A DNA stretch of 64,000 nucleotides from Ettlia oleoabundans (lineage: Eukaryota; Chlorophyta; Chlorophyceae; Chlamydomonadales), in the NCBI GenBank assembly GCA_019693395.1, contig JAAMXP010002163.1, positions 1-64,000 of the forward strand, in the 5' to 3' direction. Numbering within the stretch: position 1 is the stretch's first letter; every line of letters begins with the position of its first letter. The notes beneath the pieces are model-generated. The model was not told where the DNA came from, made no database searches, and was given only the letters and a program-made list of their open reading frames with translations. The translations under genes and the position numbers were made by a program. Positions 11,025 to 23,500 of this stretch are shown in pieces.

Positions 11025-13410
11025 TCACTTGCCCCAGCCCTTTGCCTCCAGCACCTGCACAAACTGCTGCTTCATCTGCTCAAGGTCCAGAGCGCGAGCA
11101 GCATGAAAAGCGTCGCTGACAGCCAGGGGCGAGGGGTTGTTCATGCTGGCAGCATCTGCTGCAAAGTCGCCACTGTCCTGGCGCCCTGGAGTACGTATTC
11201 CTGGAACAGTATCGCTGCCACCCGTTTGAGTCGCGCCGCTGGTGGCTGTAGCAGCTGCCGCAGGGCCGGGCGGCGCGGCTGCCACAGCGCTGCCAGCAGG
11301 GGGCGCGCTGTGCAATGCCAGCTGCACGGGGAGAAGTAAAAACAAAGAGGGTTGGGCTGGGCTTGCACGCATTCGTGAGTTGCGGCACCGGAGCACGCTG
11401 CGTTGTGGGCCACATGCAAGTGTGGGCGGGTTGTATAGCGTCAACAACTTTCCCTGCACGTACCAGCACGCTAGCAACCCTGCAACACACCTGAGTGAGC
11501 ACCATCTTGGACAGGGTTGCATCCATGCAGTCAATAGCAGCCACCACTGCAAAGGGGAAGGCTAGGAGCACTTTCAGACGTCAAACGCCATGCAGTGACC
11601 ACCGTTTGCAGACTCTGGCAAGGAGTGTATTGGCTCAACACCCATACCCTGCGTGTGAGCTTGGTGCGATTGAAGCTTGATGTCCCGCTCCTACTTATCG
11701 CACCTGTGCTGTCAGCAGTGCACCGCCCAAATTGCGGAAGCAGTAGCACCAGGCAGTCTGTAACCAGGCGGCGCAGCTTCAGGTCCGATGCGGCCCAAAA
11801 CACCTGCGGGGGAAGGGAAAGGAGGGAGACCAGGCAGGCAGACGGGCACACGGGCATAGCGTAAGCGCATTGCCTCGATTGTTGCTTGCGGCAGCAGCTT
11901 GAGGTGAGGAAACAGTATTGGGTATCGATGGTGTAGGGCAGCACCGCCGCTCACTCGCAAGCTGATAAGAAGCATGGCGGGCCCGCTGGGTTGCCGCTTT
12001 GACCAAGAGGTAGCGCGCTGTGAGTGGTGAACCGCTTCGTGCACCCAACCCAGACGTGCATTGATATGGTATGCTTCGCATCGCAGCTGCGGCAGTTCAT
12101 ACCATACCAAGCAAAAATCTAGCACCAGCTGACAGCTTCTCACCTGCAGCAGGTCTTCGTCCTGCAGCTGTGACAGCTGCTGGGCCAGGTGGGTGCTCAG
12201 CTGCGCCGTAAGTGAGTGATTTCCAAAGAAGTCGCTGAGCTGAAGCAGCTGCACCTCCTCTGATACCTGCACCCACATAGGCAGAAAGGCAACAGCAACT
12301 CAGCTGCAGCTCAGTGTGGCGCCGCAGAGGCTCAACGTAAAGACACGCACTGGCCAACGAACAAGCAAAGTAACAGTTTGCAACAGGAGGCCAGGCACCA
12401 ATGCACCGTGCAGAGGCCTTTCAAGCATCCCTGCTGCTGCTGCTGCTGCTTCTTGTTTGCCCACCGTGTCAAAGGCGGGAAGTGCACCACTAGTGTACAC
12501 AAAGTCGAGATAGTAACTGAGTGACACCGCACTCAGTGCCTCACACTTCACAGCATCCAAACTGATCGTCTCTGCAGGGAAGCGTGAAGAAACACAGGGT
12601 GCAAGTTGGTCCCCCGAAGGCAGTTGGGATGGCGGATAGAAAGAGGGTGTGGCATTGACAGCGGCATGGGCAGTTTCTAGCACATACTGCAAGGCTGGGG
12701 TTTATTGCGCCCATACCAGATTTCCAGGCAGCACCATACACAGACTGCCCCCTACACAGCCCCACAGTTCATCAGGACTACATTTTCCTGGACGAATCTC
12801 AGCACCCACCTGGCGCCTTTTGACCGCGGATGTACAAAAAGAACTCTGTGAAGAACTTGCTGGAAGCTGCAAGCCACAATGGAGCAGCAGCAGGGAAGCA
12901 GGACGTCGGCAGAAGGCCAGCATGGAAAGAGGCAGGCAGCTTGGCAACTGGCTGCTGGCGCGACAGCAAAACAAAGCGTTCCAGAGCAATGTAACTTCTG
13001 CCATCCATGAGCAACCAGCGAGCACAGTTACCTGAAAGTAGCACTGAGTGGACAGGAAAGGTTAATGAACCGCATTGAAAAGTGAAGTCAGGCTTGTACA
13101 GGGATGAAAAGCCATGGGGCGAGTGGCGCAGGTGGCCTGCACACAGGGCAACCGTGGTGTGTTCGACGGCAAGTTGAGTGTTTCAGCAACCATGTGTTTC
13201 AGCACCCACAAGTTCTGCAATGCTAGCCAACAAGCCGTTATCAGTGCCTCTACCGCATATGGCTGGATGAGGAGGAAGCAGAATGCCGGGACAGACAGCA
13301 GAGTCCCATGCAAGACTGGCACGAAACAACTCGACGGTGCCTAGCTCACCCACGCTTGTGCTGCCGCTGCTGGTGCGGATGAGCATGGCGACTGCCGGTG
13401 AGTGCAAAAC
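11025..13410 (-). CDS. BTB/POZ-domain protein, 5' end unresolved
   Basis: Exons joined in phase: one ending at 12810 (start uncertain), then 12571-12465, 12266-12144, 11803-11704, 11546-11491 and 11321-11025. The order of motifs is that of a BTB fold: LAASSKFFTEFF, then TISLDAVKCEALSAV followed by YYLDFVYTSGAL, then EEVQLLQLSDFFGN and VFWAASDLKLRRLVTDCLV. BTB proteins commonly act as dimeric adaptors, often for CUL3 ubiquitin ligases. The C-terminal ~100 residues are Ala/Pro/Gly-rich and end in a helical segment (LEQMKQQFVQVLEAKGWGK). Further upstream on the same strand, helix-like pieces (for example around 13260-13200) hint at armadillo-type repeats before the BTB domain, as in ARMC5-like proteins, but I could not join them. 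The 5' boundary is a guess and could reach about 14200. Confidence 0.62.
12431..12450 (+). repeat. CTG trinucleotide repeat
   Basis: Six and two-thirds copies of CTG lie in an intron of the BTB gene, just beyond the 12465 exon end. Confidence 0.9.
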
Positions 13411-14341
13411 AAAACCTGGAAATGGTACTTGCTTGCAAGCTTAAAACTTAACTCAGAACGACCTTTTGCCTGCAACGGAACAGTGGCGAATCACAGGCCC
13501 TGCTCAGCACCGTTAGGGCTGACGGCTTCGTGGGCGGCCGTCCCTGGGCGGCGGGCACCGTCCAGTGGCAGGTCACTGAGGCATTGTAACCGGACGGTCG
13601 ACCTGCCTGCAGCGCCGGCTGTATAAGTTTCTGGTCGGAGCCGAGACACAGCGAGGGGCCGAGGGATCTCACAAATTTGCTGTCGGGGCAGCAAGTCGAA
13701 GTTGCGGGACGGTGCTCAGCAAGGATTGATAAAATTGCGCGATGCTGGCAAGCTGGTGCAGGACGAGAAGGTTCTGAGCAGAACGGAAAATTTCACCTTT
13801 TCCACTTGCGGGTTCCACTTGCAGGTCAGCACTGGCACAAGGCGGAGCTGCGCTCGCTTCCGCTTGGTCGCACGTGTAGATCATCAATACGCACCGGGGT
13901 AGCTTAAATGCACATGTGCGCCTGTAGACGGCCATCGGGGGGTATCCGGACTGAGAACGCCGTGGCAGTGCTGGCGCCAGCGGTAGCGGCAGCTGCCAAG
14001 GGGGGATAAAGGTGCCCAGGTTCCCGGCGGCCGACTTCGCAAGTTCGCAAGGCCACCTTGGTTGGATACCAGTGAAACACAAGATTGTGCGCAAGACCTT
14101 TGGTTTCAAGTTTTTAAAGGGAAACCTGCTAGTGGACAAACGCCACTCCCTCAGCAAGCGCAGCTTGGGCTGTGCAAAGACAGAGGAATTATGAACATAT
14201 GGAACTGGCAAACGCACTGGGTTAGTGGTGGAATGTGCATGTGCTCAGGGATAGGATCAGGGCATTTGCCGTGACCAGCAGGTGGGACCTTGGCTGCTGG
14301 GTGCTACACCAGGCATGAGTCCACCACCGACAAATCTGTGC
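13411..14341. other. Unresolved stretch upstream of the BTB gene
   Basis: May hold 5' exons of the BTB gene (minus strand, for example the reading containing QNLLVLHQLASIAQFYQSLL near 13790-13730), which has a possible donor after it. Otherwise it would be the BTB promoter and the 3' region of the hydratase gene. No independent gene is recognised. Confidence 0.4.
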
Positions 14342-16177
14342 TCACAGCTTGGAGTGGGTCCCCGCACCACCCTTGCCACTTCTGCCACCGCTCCTACCAC
14401 CTCCGCTGCCGCTCTTGGCAATCAGCGCCTTCATCCAGGCCTGCGCGGCCGCAGATGCCTCGGCGTTGTTCACTAGCAGCATCTGGTGGCTGTTCTCGGC
14501 CACCATAGCAGTGCGCAGGCTGCCACCGTCTGCCACGCTGTTCAGCTGTTCCTTGGTCAGCTACAGAGCAGATAGAGAGCAGGCGGGTGCAGGGCACTGT
14601 GCGTGGGACAAGCATGGTCGTTGAATGGGCCAGCTTGCAGTTGAATTGTCGCCGAGTAAATATACTTGGTGAAATAAATGTCCTCAGGTCCTCTACTGCG
14701 CTATACAGCACATCCCTACCAGCCCCGCAATACCTCGCAGCAGCCCCGACCTGGAGCCCCAAGCGGGAACCAGCCAGCATCTCTGTCGCATTGTTTTTGG
14801 CAGCCTGCTCCAGCTCAGCAGGGTCCTCCACAAGCTCATTTACCAAGCCCAGCTGCGGCAAGGAGGTAGTGACGGCAGTAACAAAAATGGTGCCAGGTCT
14901 GAAAGCAGGCGCGCAAGCATCAACAGGAGGGCTGGGAGAACCAAGGAGGCTAAACTACCAGCTGGAGGGTTGGAGCACACAGCAGGAATGTTCAAGGGAC
15001 CTCGGCAGGAAAGCTGGCATTATCGTTGATGTCTGTTACGCACCATCAAGGCAAGCAACAGTGTTTAAAACTGCACCTAAAATTTGTTTGCCTTTATCAA
15101 ACAAAAGGATAAACTGCACGCCCCCACAATAAGCGAGCCGCCGCTGCTGCTGCACTCCCAGCCGGTGCCCCGTGCCCACCCATCGACCTGAGTACCTGAT
15201 AGGCGCGCTCAGCGGACATTTGGCGCCCTGTCAGCAGCATCTCCGACGCCACTCCCAGCCCTGCCTGCCGCCACAGGAAGTATGATGTCCCCATATCGGT
15301 CCCGGTCAGCCCCAGGCGCACAAAGGCAGCACTGAAGCGTGCGTTTCGGGCGGCGATGCGCACGTCAGAAGCCATAGTAAGGGCAAAGCCGCCGCCTGCT
15401 GCCGCACCCTGCGACCAGCAGAGAGTACCAGGCTAAACAGCAGGGAAGGAGCGAAAATAGCTGGGGAAGATGCCATTTGGCATGTTTTCCAGCTTACATT
15501 GCCTGCTGCCTGCCACCACAACTCCACAGCCATCTGCGGCTGCCGCTCCTCCGCCTGTCCCTTCGTGCCCACACTGCCATCTGGCATGCGCCCTAAAGAA
15601 CCCACAATGGCCTGCGCTTTTACTACCCACCTGCACCGCAGCGATGATGGGCTGAGGCACTGCCCTCATCTTCTCAATCAGGCGGCTCAGCAGCTGCTGT
15701 GACCGCATGTCCTTGTAATCCCACGCTGACCCCCCTATCCCCTGATCCGCTGCCTGCGGGGCAACTCGGAATGAATACAGGGACAGTGATGCTGCTGTTG
15801 GTGCCTTGCCTGACAGCAGGTGGTGTAGATGGGGTGGAGATGGTGCTAGACAGTAGGCAGGTGAGCAGGGCACACTGCAAACCAGGATGCCTTGCTCGTT
15901 GGTCAACGAGAGATGGGTACATGGCACCCACCTTGATGTCCACGCCTCCACAGAATGCCCTTCCAGCGCCGTTGAGCACCACCACGCGAGGGAAATCTGG
16001 GGGCAGTGGCTCCAGCATGCTTCGTGGGTGCTGGAGCCGGTCAAACACGACGTGCAGGTCACTCAGCAGTTCCATGGAAAGGGCATTGAATGCGGCAGGG
16101 CGATTTAGCTGAACCCAGAGGATGGAGTCCTCCAAGCGCAGCCGCAGGGTGCTAAAGGTTGGCAAGGGAGACCACAT
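14342..16177 (-). CDS. Peroxisomal enoyl-CoA hydratase/isomerase (crotonase family)
   Basis: Five exons close in frame to 300 aa: 16177-15932, 15753-15631, 15408-15196, 14852-14751, 14560-14342. Crotonase hallmarks appear in order: the N-terminal LNRPAAFNALS, the oxyanion-hole segment GAGRAFCGGVDIK, the second oxyanion segment GAAAGGGFALTMASDVRI, the GLTGTDMGTSYFL helix where the catalytic acid sits, and LTKEQLN. The last three residues are SKL, a canonical PTS1 signal, preceded by a Gly/Ser/Lys-rich linker, so the enzyme should be imported into peroxisomes and act in fatty-acid or branched-chain acyl-CoA breakdown. The GTDMG motif places Asp where classic hydratases have Glu, as in some isomerase-like members, so hydratase versus isomerase activity is open. 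Confidence 0.93.
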
Positions 16178-17575
16178 GGTGCAGGGACAAGACGCCTGCA
16201 GCGATCAGGCAGCAGCCAGGCAGCCGGCGGGCAGGAGCCTCAGTTAGAAGCCGGCGTTGAGGCGGCCGGGTTTCCGGGGACTGCGCTGCCGGTGCCCATC
16301 TGCAACATCAGCAGAAACTGTCGCCGCCTTCCCGACCGAGGCCGCCTGCTTGCACAAGTTGCGAGCGCACCCAACCCTACTGCGACGGTCCAATGCCGAC
16401 GAAAGGTATTATGATACCTGCTAGGTGGCAAAAGGCGCAATTCGTCGTTCCGAGGGTGGTGAGACGCGCAAGAACCACACCGACGCTGACATGGCGGAGC
16501 GGCCTTCCGCAGCAGGAGGCGGCAGCAACAAGAGGCTGCCTGCATGGACAGCAGTGCTGGATGCTTGCACTCGTTCCTCAAACATCTGGTATCATTGGAG
16601 GGCATGTGTCAGCATAGCAAGATCGACATTGAAACCCTTCATGGGCATTACCAACAGCACCCATTGGCAGTACCTGCGCTGCAGGGCGCACTACTAGTGC
16701 AGTCCAACATCTCCCTTCTTCTCAGCCCCTGACGCCCTAGCCAGTGCTCTTATCAGTTGGAAGAGAATCATCAGAATTGTGCGGCGTTTTGTGTCGTCAT
16801 GCGAAATTCTCGCTTGTTGGGCGGCATGCTGCCAGAGCGCTTTACCTGGTCCTGCTCGCAAAAGCGCTTCTAAGATTCGGATCAAAGGAGCCAGCGCTGC
16901 AACAGGTACCGGCGGCGCCAAGACGGACCAGAACTTGCAGTCTAGTTGCCGCCTGTGCCTGCGATACGGAGCGTTACCTGGCGGAACACAGGTGCAGGGG
17001 TCACCCCCTCACCAAGCGTGCCTGGCTTTGAACAGAGCAGTAGGTTACCTGGTACAGAGCTTATTTTCGTGTTGATATACGTCAGTCCCATCTTGCACTG
17101 CTGGCAACTGCACCTGAACTGCTCGCAACTGCACCCAAAATCTCTTGCAGAGCAGGGGTGCCATACCAGCAATCTGCTCCAGCGGCTGTCAACCTACTAG
17201 CCTTCTTCCCCACATCCATGGTTTCTAAACCCTCCTGACACGCAGATGTCATTCTTGAGCGGCGCCTTCCGTGCCATCGCTGGCGGCCTGCTGCTGCTGG
17301 CATCGTGCTTACAGGAGGCGAGTTTCAACAGCACATAACGAGCTCAATATGTGTCGGAAAGCAAATAGTGTGAGTGGTTGTTTATGGATGGACCCCTGGA
17401 GGCCACCATACCATGATTCTTGCTCCATCCCTAGCATTGCACCACTGCCTGCCTGGAACAGCGCCTCTAGGAAGCTGGTGCTGCAACAGAATGACAACTC
17501 CTGCTGTGCAGCCAGCTGGCAACCTCAGGTCAGTTCGTCTACAGTTGCACAGCGCCTTCTGAGTGGGTGATGCAG
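16178..17575. other. Unresolved region, possibly one small gene
   Basis: Plus-strand candidate exons: an ATG at 16493 (MAERPSAAGGGSNKR...), an Ile/Arg-rich segment at about 16740-16900 (SWKRIIRIVRRFVSS), and a terminal exon at 17247-17338 that reads MSFLSGAFRAIAGGLLLLAS and would give a hydrophobic C terminus. The minus strand is also open at 16921-16694 in a protein-like frame. I could not join either set with confidence and recognise no family. Confidence 0.3.
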
Positions 17576-20500
17576 CTAAGCAAATGCGCCCATGTTGACC
17601 CCCGCATCACGAATGATGCGGATGAACACCTCCTCAAGAGTGGCATTGCTGACCCCCCAATCAATGAGGTCCAGCTCTTTCCTACAAGCAGGCGACGCCA
17701 GTGCAGGAAGGCCGGTCAGGCCTAAGCAGGCGTAGGCAGGGAGCGAGCGGGAAGGCAGATTGCAAGGAAATACAGCCAGGCACGATGGCCATATGAAGCG
17801 CCAAACCTCAGGGAGTACCACTCACCCAGGCTGTTCCATCACTCTGATCCATCATAGTTGAAGCACTAGCCAGATGGACCCACAATCTCGCACAATTCAT
17901 GCGCCTGCCTGCTCACAAGCCCCCCGACCTCCCCCACCTACCTAGCCTTGACTTGCTCCATGCGAGTGAAGATCTGATCCACCCCAGCCTCCCCCACCGG
18001 CAACTCAAACTTCTGTGTGCCGCCTAATGCATACACCAGGCGGGCGGAGGGCGAGAGGTCACGTACAACCGCTGCCGCCGCCGCCTCCTGCAGGGAAGAA
18101 ATCCCATGCTTTGAACTGATGAAAAGCTGTGAATACACTAATTGCATGCCCGCCCCGTTACTGAAACAGCTGCTTCTCAATGAAAAGGTGTGACCACAGG
18201 CGTCCTTATCAAAGGTCAGCAGCAAACCTCTCCAAGCTTCCAGCTTCCTTTACTGACCCACCCCTTCGATGCAGCTGCAACTCAGCTCCCACAGGTTCGC
18301 CTCATGGCCAGCCCTCGCCAGACCGCGCACGCACCTGCCCCACAGGTGTGGTGATCGAGAAGGACATGTAGCCACCAAAGCGACGCACGAGGTCCTTCGG
18401 GTTGCCGATGCATTGCAGGCGCCCGCCCACAAAGATGCCCAGCCTGCGTGTTCAGAACACACCACACGGCCAGGGCAACAGTGGAAGTTGTCAAGCACCT
18501 GGTGCAGCTGGCTTCACTGAGAAGGCATAATGCAACGCTTGGCCGCAGCTGATTGGCACGACGACATGCTTTTTTCAGGCATGCCTGTCATGAACACATC
18601 GATGTGCACCAGCGACAGCAAGCCCATGCATTTAACAAGCTCTACTGAGCAGCTCTGCTAGGCGGCCAGCCCACAAGCACACGACAGAGCAGCGCAGCGC
18701 CAGAAAGACGTGGCGATATGCCTTTCTGTCCTTCGCAAAACACGCGTCAGGATCAGGCCAGCAAAGGCATGCAGGAGCAAAGCATGCCTGTCGCACAGCG
18801 CCTCCGCCTCCTCCATGCTGTGCGTGGTGAGAACCACAGCGCGCTCCTTGCTGGCCTGGCGGATGACGTTCCACAGGAGCTGACGTGACGCGGGGTCTAG
18901 GCCTGCAACAAGGATGGCCAAGGGCGGCATAAAAATCACGTGACTTCATAAGGTTGACAAGGTTGAAAGTGGAGTCAATCAGATAATATTGCACACGTCG
19001 ACCAGCCCAGCTCGTAGGCCGATCTTGCACTTTCTTGCAGAGGTAGAGTTCTACTGCCCATTGCGTGCCTGGGTGAGTGCTGGCCTGCCTGCCCGCTGCC
19101 TGCCTGCTGCACCCGCCTGCCTGCTGCGCATGCCCACCTGTGGAAGGCTCATCCAGGTAAACCACCAGGGGGTCTCCAACCAGGGAGATGGCCACACTGA
19201 GCCGCCGCTTCATGCCGCCACTGCAGAAATGAAGTGGGTGGGCGCAAGCTAGCAGGGGTTGGGAGGGCGGTTGATAGGGGATCACCAGCAGCACAGTATC
19301 AGCCCAGCGGGAGATAATACAGCAACAGTGGGTGACAAGGGCCGGCAGTTGAATACTGTGCCCTCCGTGTTCCAGATGGGCCACACCTGTAGCCCTGCAG
19401 CATTTCATCCCCCAGCGTAACTTGCTTTCCTGCTGGCTTCTGTGTGTTCAGGTATGACTGCAATGTTTTAAGGCTTCACCTACCTGTACCCTCCCACCAG
19501 TTCGTTCCCAACAGCGAACAGGTTGACGCTGCGCAGCGCGTCGTCCACAGCGCGGCGCAGCCGCTTGCCGGCCAGTCCCTTGATGCGGGCGTAGAACAGC
19601 AGGTGCTCACGCCCTGTGGGTGGGGTGAGATAGTGTGAGGGGAAGGGTCAGGAGGAGCACATGATGCGGTGAAGGCACGACAGCCCAGAAAAATCCAGAA
19701 TGCTTACATTGGAGGATCGGGGGCCAAAGAGCCCTGCTGTAAGCAGGCATGTGGGCACGGCAGGTCTTGTTCTTTTGCCATCAGCATCCCTCAGCATCGG
19801 CACCTGCCAACCCGCCTCTCCACACAGTCGGCCCAAACCCCCCACCCATCCACCCACCCGTCAGCCCCTCCCACAGCAGATCGTGCTGCGGGCAGGCTCC
19901 CATCAGCGTGTATATCTCATCCATGTCCCTCCCGATATCCAGCCCCTCAATGATAGCCTGCAAAACAGGCCCCAGCAGGCACAGCGGCTAGAAGGGACAT
20001 TTTGGCCATACAAAGCCTGACCCAGGAGACACGGGATGCGGGATGGGAGACAGCAGGGTAGGATTGTGACGGCAGCAACGGCATGCAGAGGCAGCAACAG
20101 CAGTGGCAAGTGCCGAGTGGCCGAGCTGACCTGGCCGCTGGTTGCCGACATGAAGCCCTCCATCATGCTGCAGCGATCAAGTTGGCAACAGAGGAAAGAG
20201 TCGGATACCGGGATGTCCTAACAACGGCACGAATTCGGGGATGGCAGAGAGCAGAAATCGACACCCAGGGAGCGGAACAGGGCCATGTGCGGTTCTTTGA
20301 GTGCAGGGAAACAGCAGGAAACCATGCCAAAGAACCCTGCAGGTTGGAACCTGCTACCTCAACAGCAGCCTCAGCTCACCGGATGGTGGTGGTCTTTCCG
20401 GCACCGTTGGGCCCCAGCAGACCAAAGCACTCGGAGCGTTGGATGGCCAGCGACAGGTCAGCCACAGCCACCTGAATACAGGCACAACCATTGAGGTACA

Positions 20501-23500
20501 GAGTGGCACTTTGTAGCATTATGGAATACACAAAGGGGCAGGCGAGAACCCAACGCGCGAGATTAGCAAAGGCAACCAGCATGATACATCGCCGCGATGT
20601 AAGGCACCCAGGGGACCTGGAATGAGAACAGCACCACAGCATACCACCCAGCGCGCTGCGCGAAGCGAAGCGACATGCGCGCCCCACCTTTTCTGCGTTG
20701 CCATCCCTTGCGGGGAAGACCTTGCGCAGAGAGCGCAGCATGATGGAGGCTGGAGGCTGCGTGTTGGGCCACAGCTGCCTGCAGCCAGGGATAGGGACGT
20801 AACAGAGGCAGTGCGTTGGTGCCGCCGTGCTGCCAACAGGCTTGCAGCTTTATGCCATGCAAAGTGTGGCACACAGAGCGTGCCAGCAATTCAAAACACA
20901 GCACAGCACAGTGTAGCTCGGGTTAACCAAACGCAGAACGAAGCATTGATGGCTCACGGCAGCCGAAGCTCAGAGCACTGCAGATCAAGAGCCTGCAAGG
21001 TATCTTACCATTGCTGCCAGAGCTCCTTCACCCTTTGGCGCTCCGCCGCCACATCTGAGCCCTCCACTTCCTCTCCCACTGCACCACATCCACTGCTAGC
21101 AGCACTCCCCACGCTGCTGCCAGCCTCCGGCGCAACTGCGAGCCTCACAGAAGTTGGCTTGCGGGACACCGTCGAGGCTGGTGAGGGTGCTGTGGGTGCT
21201 ATGATTGCTGAGGTGGGCAAGGGGAGTGGAGCAGGCACCCCCACAGCTTCCTCCCTGGGGGGCAGCTGCGGGCTGCGCAGCTGCTCGGGACCTGCAGCAA
21301 AGCTGCCGTAGTACCCCTCCATCCAGCTATCATCTGCCGGTACCATCTCCGTGACTCCACCTGCTGCCACATCAGCATCACCCACCTGCCCGCCAGCTGA
21401 TGATAGACCCAGCACACTCTGCCGCTGCCCCAGACCCTTGGCCAGCGGCTGCTGTGCCGACCTGGCACCACCCTTGGCTGCCCCGCCTTTTCCGCCCGCC
21501 TCACCGCTGCCGCTACTTGCTGAGGTGGCTTTCCGGCGGCCCCAGCGGCCCAGCCAGCGCCTACGCTTGTGTGCCTCCTTGTCGCTGAGCTTAAACCCGA
21601 GGAAAAACAGGCGATGCCGCCTGATTCCCGTGCCCACCCCATGGACCTGCAGGGAACCAAGGTGCACCCAGCGGGTTAGTAGTTTGCTTTGCAGCAAGTG
21701 GTGCATGGGTCAACAGCCCTCGTTGGGTGAAAGCGCACATGCCCTCTGTGCGTTTGTAAGCATTCACTGCCAAAGCCCCACCTGCCTCACGATCCAACGG
21801 TGCCAACACGGTGCCAACACGACACAAGCATCAGCAGCACCATCACCACAAGCGCTGTATAACCAAAACACCACAATAATCACCACCACCACCCAACACC
21901 CCCACTCCCACCAATCCCAAAACACGGAATCCCGGGACACACCCACTCACACCTGCTCCATATAGAAGGCCACCCACATCAGCACGACCGCCTCAATGCC
22001 GCACATGAGCAGCACGCTGACCATGCCATTGCGCGGGTCACCCAGCTTGGACCAGGTCAGACCGCTGCCTCCAGTACGATCTGCCAGGAAGGCATACTGC
22101 AGGGCACAAAACTCAAGGCGGTACGGTCGGCCAGGAAACCAAACTGCTGGGGACAACAACAAGGGTGTGTGGTGGCATCTTGCAGAAAAGCGGAAGGCAG
22201 CAACAGCAAGGAACGGCGCAACTTCTCATTGCATATCCCCCACCCACGTGCCACCACATGTTTGGCCAGACTGCAAAGCTGCATCACTGTGGTGCGGTAC
22301 TGCTTCACCCCTGCGCCCCTGTACCGCTGTCCTCACCTGCGATAGCTCATACAGCCCGCGATACCTGCGGCATGCAACAGAGGTTGCAAAATTACAGCGA
22401 CATGATGAAATGTGCTCATTTGGGGTTTATCCACACCCCCAGCCGTGCACCGGCTGGTGCAGCAGCAACACAAACACAAACATAAACACAGGCATGCCGG
22501 CTGCAACGACAGGGGCAGCAGCCGCATATTCTCACAGGTTGAAAGATGGGATGATCTGCAGTACCTCTGCCAGCCTTGCAGGTCCCTGCTCTATGTACTG
22601 CACCATCACCAGGTTGGCCATGAACCTGGGGCAGTACAACAGGAAGTGCAGCAGGTGAAGGTACAGCCAGCGTTAGGCCCCAAGCAGTCCAATGGTGGTG
22701 CGGAGAGACATACAATGACCACAGCTTATTAGTCATCTCCAGTTATATGGTCGAGTTGGTTTAGAGACGACCCACCCACCCGCTGATGATGACCCATATC
22801 ACCGCCAGCAGTACCGCCGGGCGCGCCTCGTTCCACAGGGCTGAGAAGTAGAAAGTCCAGCTGGTGAGGTTGAGGCCCCAGAGGAAGTAAAACACGGCCT
22901 GCGGATGTTGAAACGTTGAAAACCAACAGCATGTTTATCCACGACGTGAGCCGGGTAAAGGGGTGGAGCGGTACACGGAAGGGGCTGTGCCAAAGCAACA
23001 TGGAACGAGCAGGGCGACGCCTGAGCAGTGAGGGAAGGGAGGTAACCAAAGTTGTGTTGTTTGGGAGGTAAGGGAGGTTGGGCAGTTCTCCCGCGTCATT
23101 CACCTGCAGAGAGTAGCTATTGAGCGTGAATATTTTGAGGCCGATGAGTCCTCCAAAGGCGCAAAACACCGCCACAAAGGCGCAGTAGAGCACCAGATTC
23201 CAGCCCCACATGATCAGGTAGTAAACCGGGTCCCTCAGGCCCTGCAGGTGGTGGGAAAGGGCAACACGAGAAACGAGAGAGGAGAAATGTGTCTTTGGAA
23301 GAGACAGGAAGGAGACGCGAATGAGGAGGCTTCTGGCCTCACTGTATCCCCTCAAAATGGAAGGGCAAGAAAGGGGACTGCACTCAAACTTCACCCGCCT
23401 TAGCACGAGAGGAAGCATGGCCAAAGTGAGTAAGTCGCGTGGTAGACAAGCCCACGCAGCACAGCAACCGCCCCACCAGAGAAGAGGAGCAGCACCATGC

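Noticed and set aside
20622..21311. 229-codon plus-strand open frame
   Set aside because: Antisense to the ABCA linker and nucleotide-binding-domain exons, without motifs of its own.
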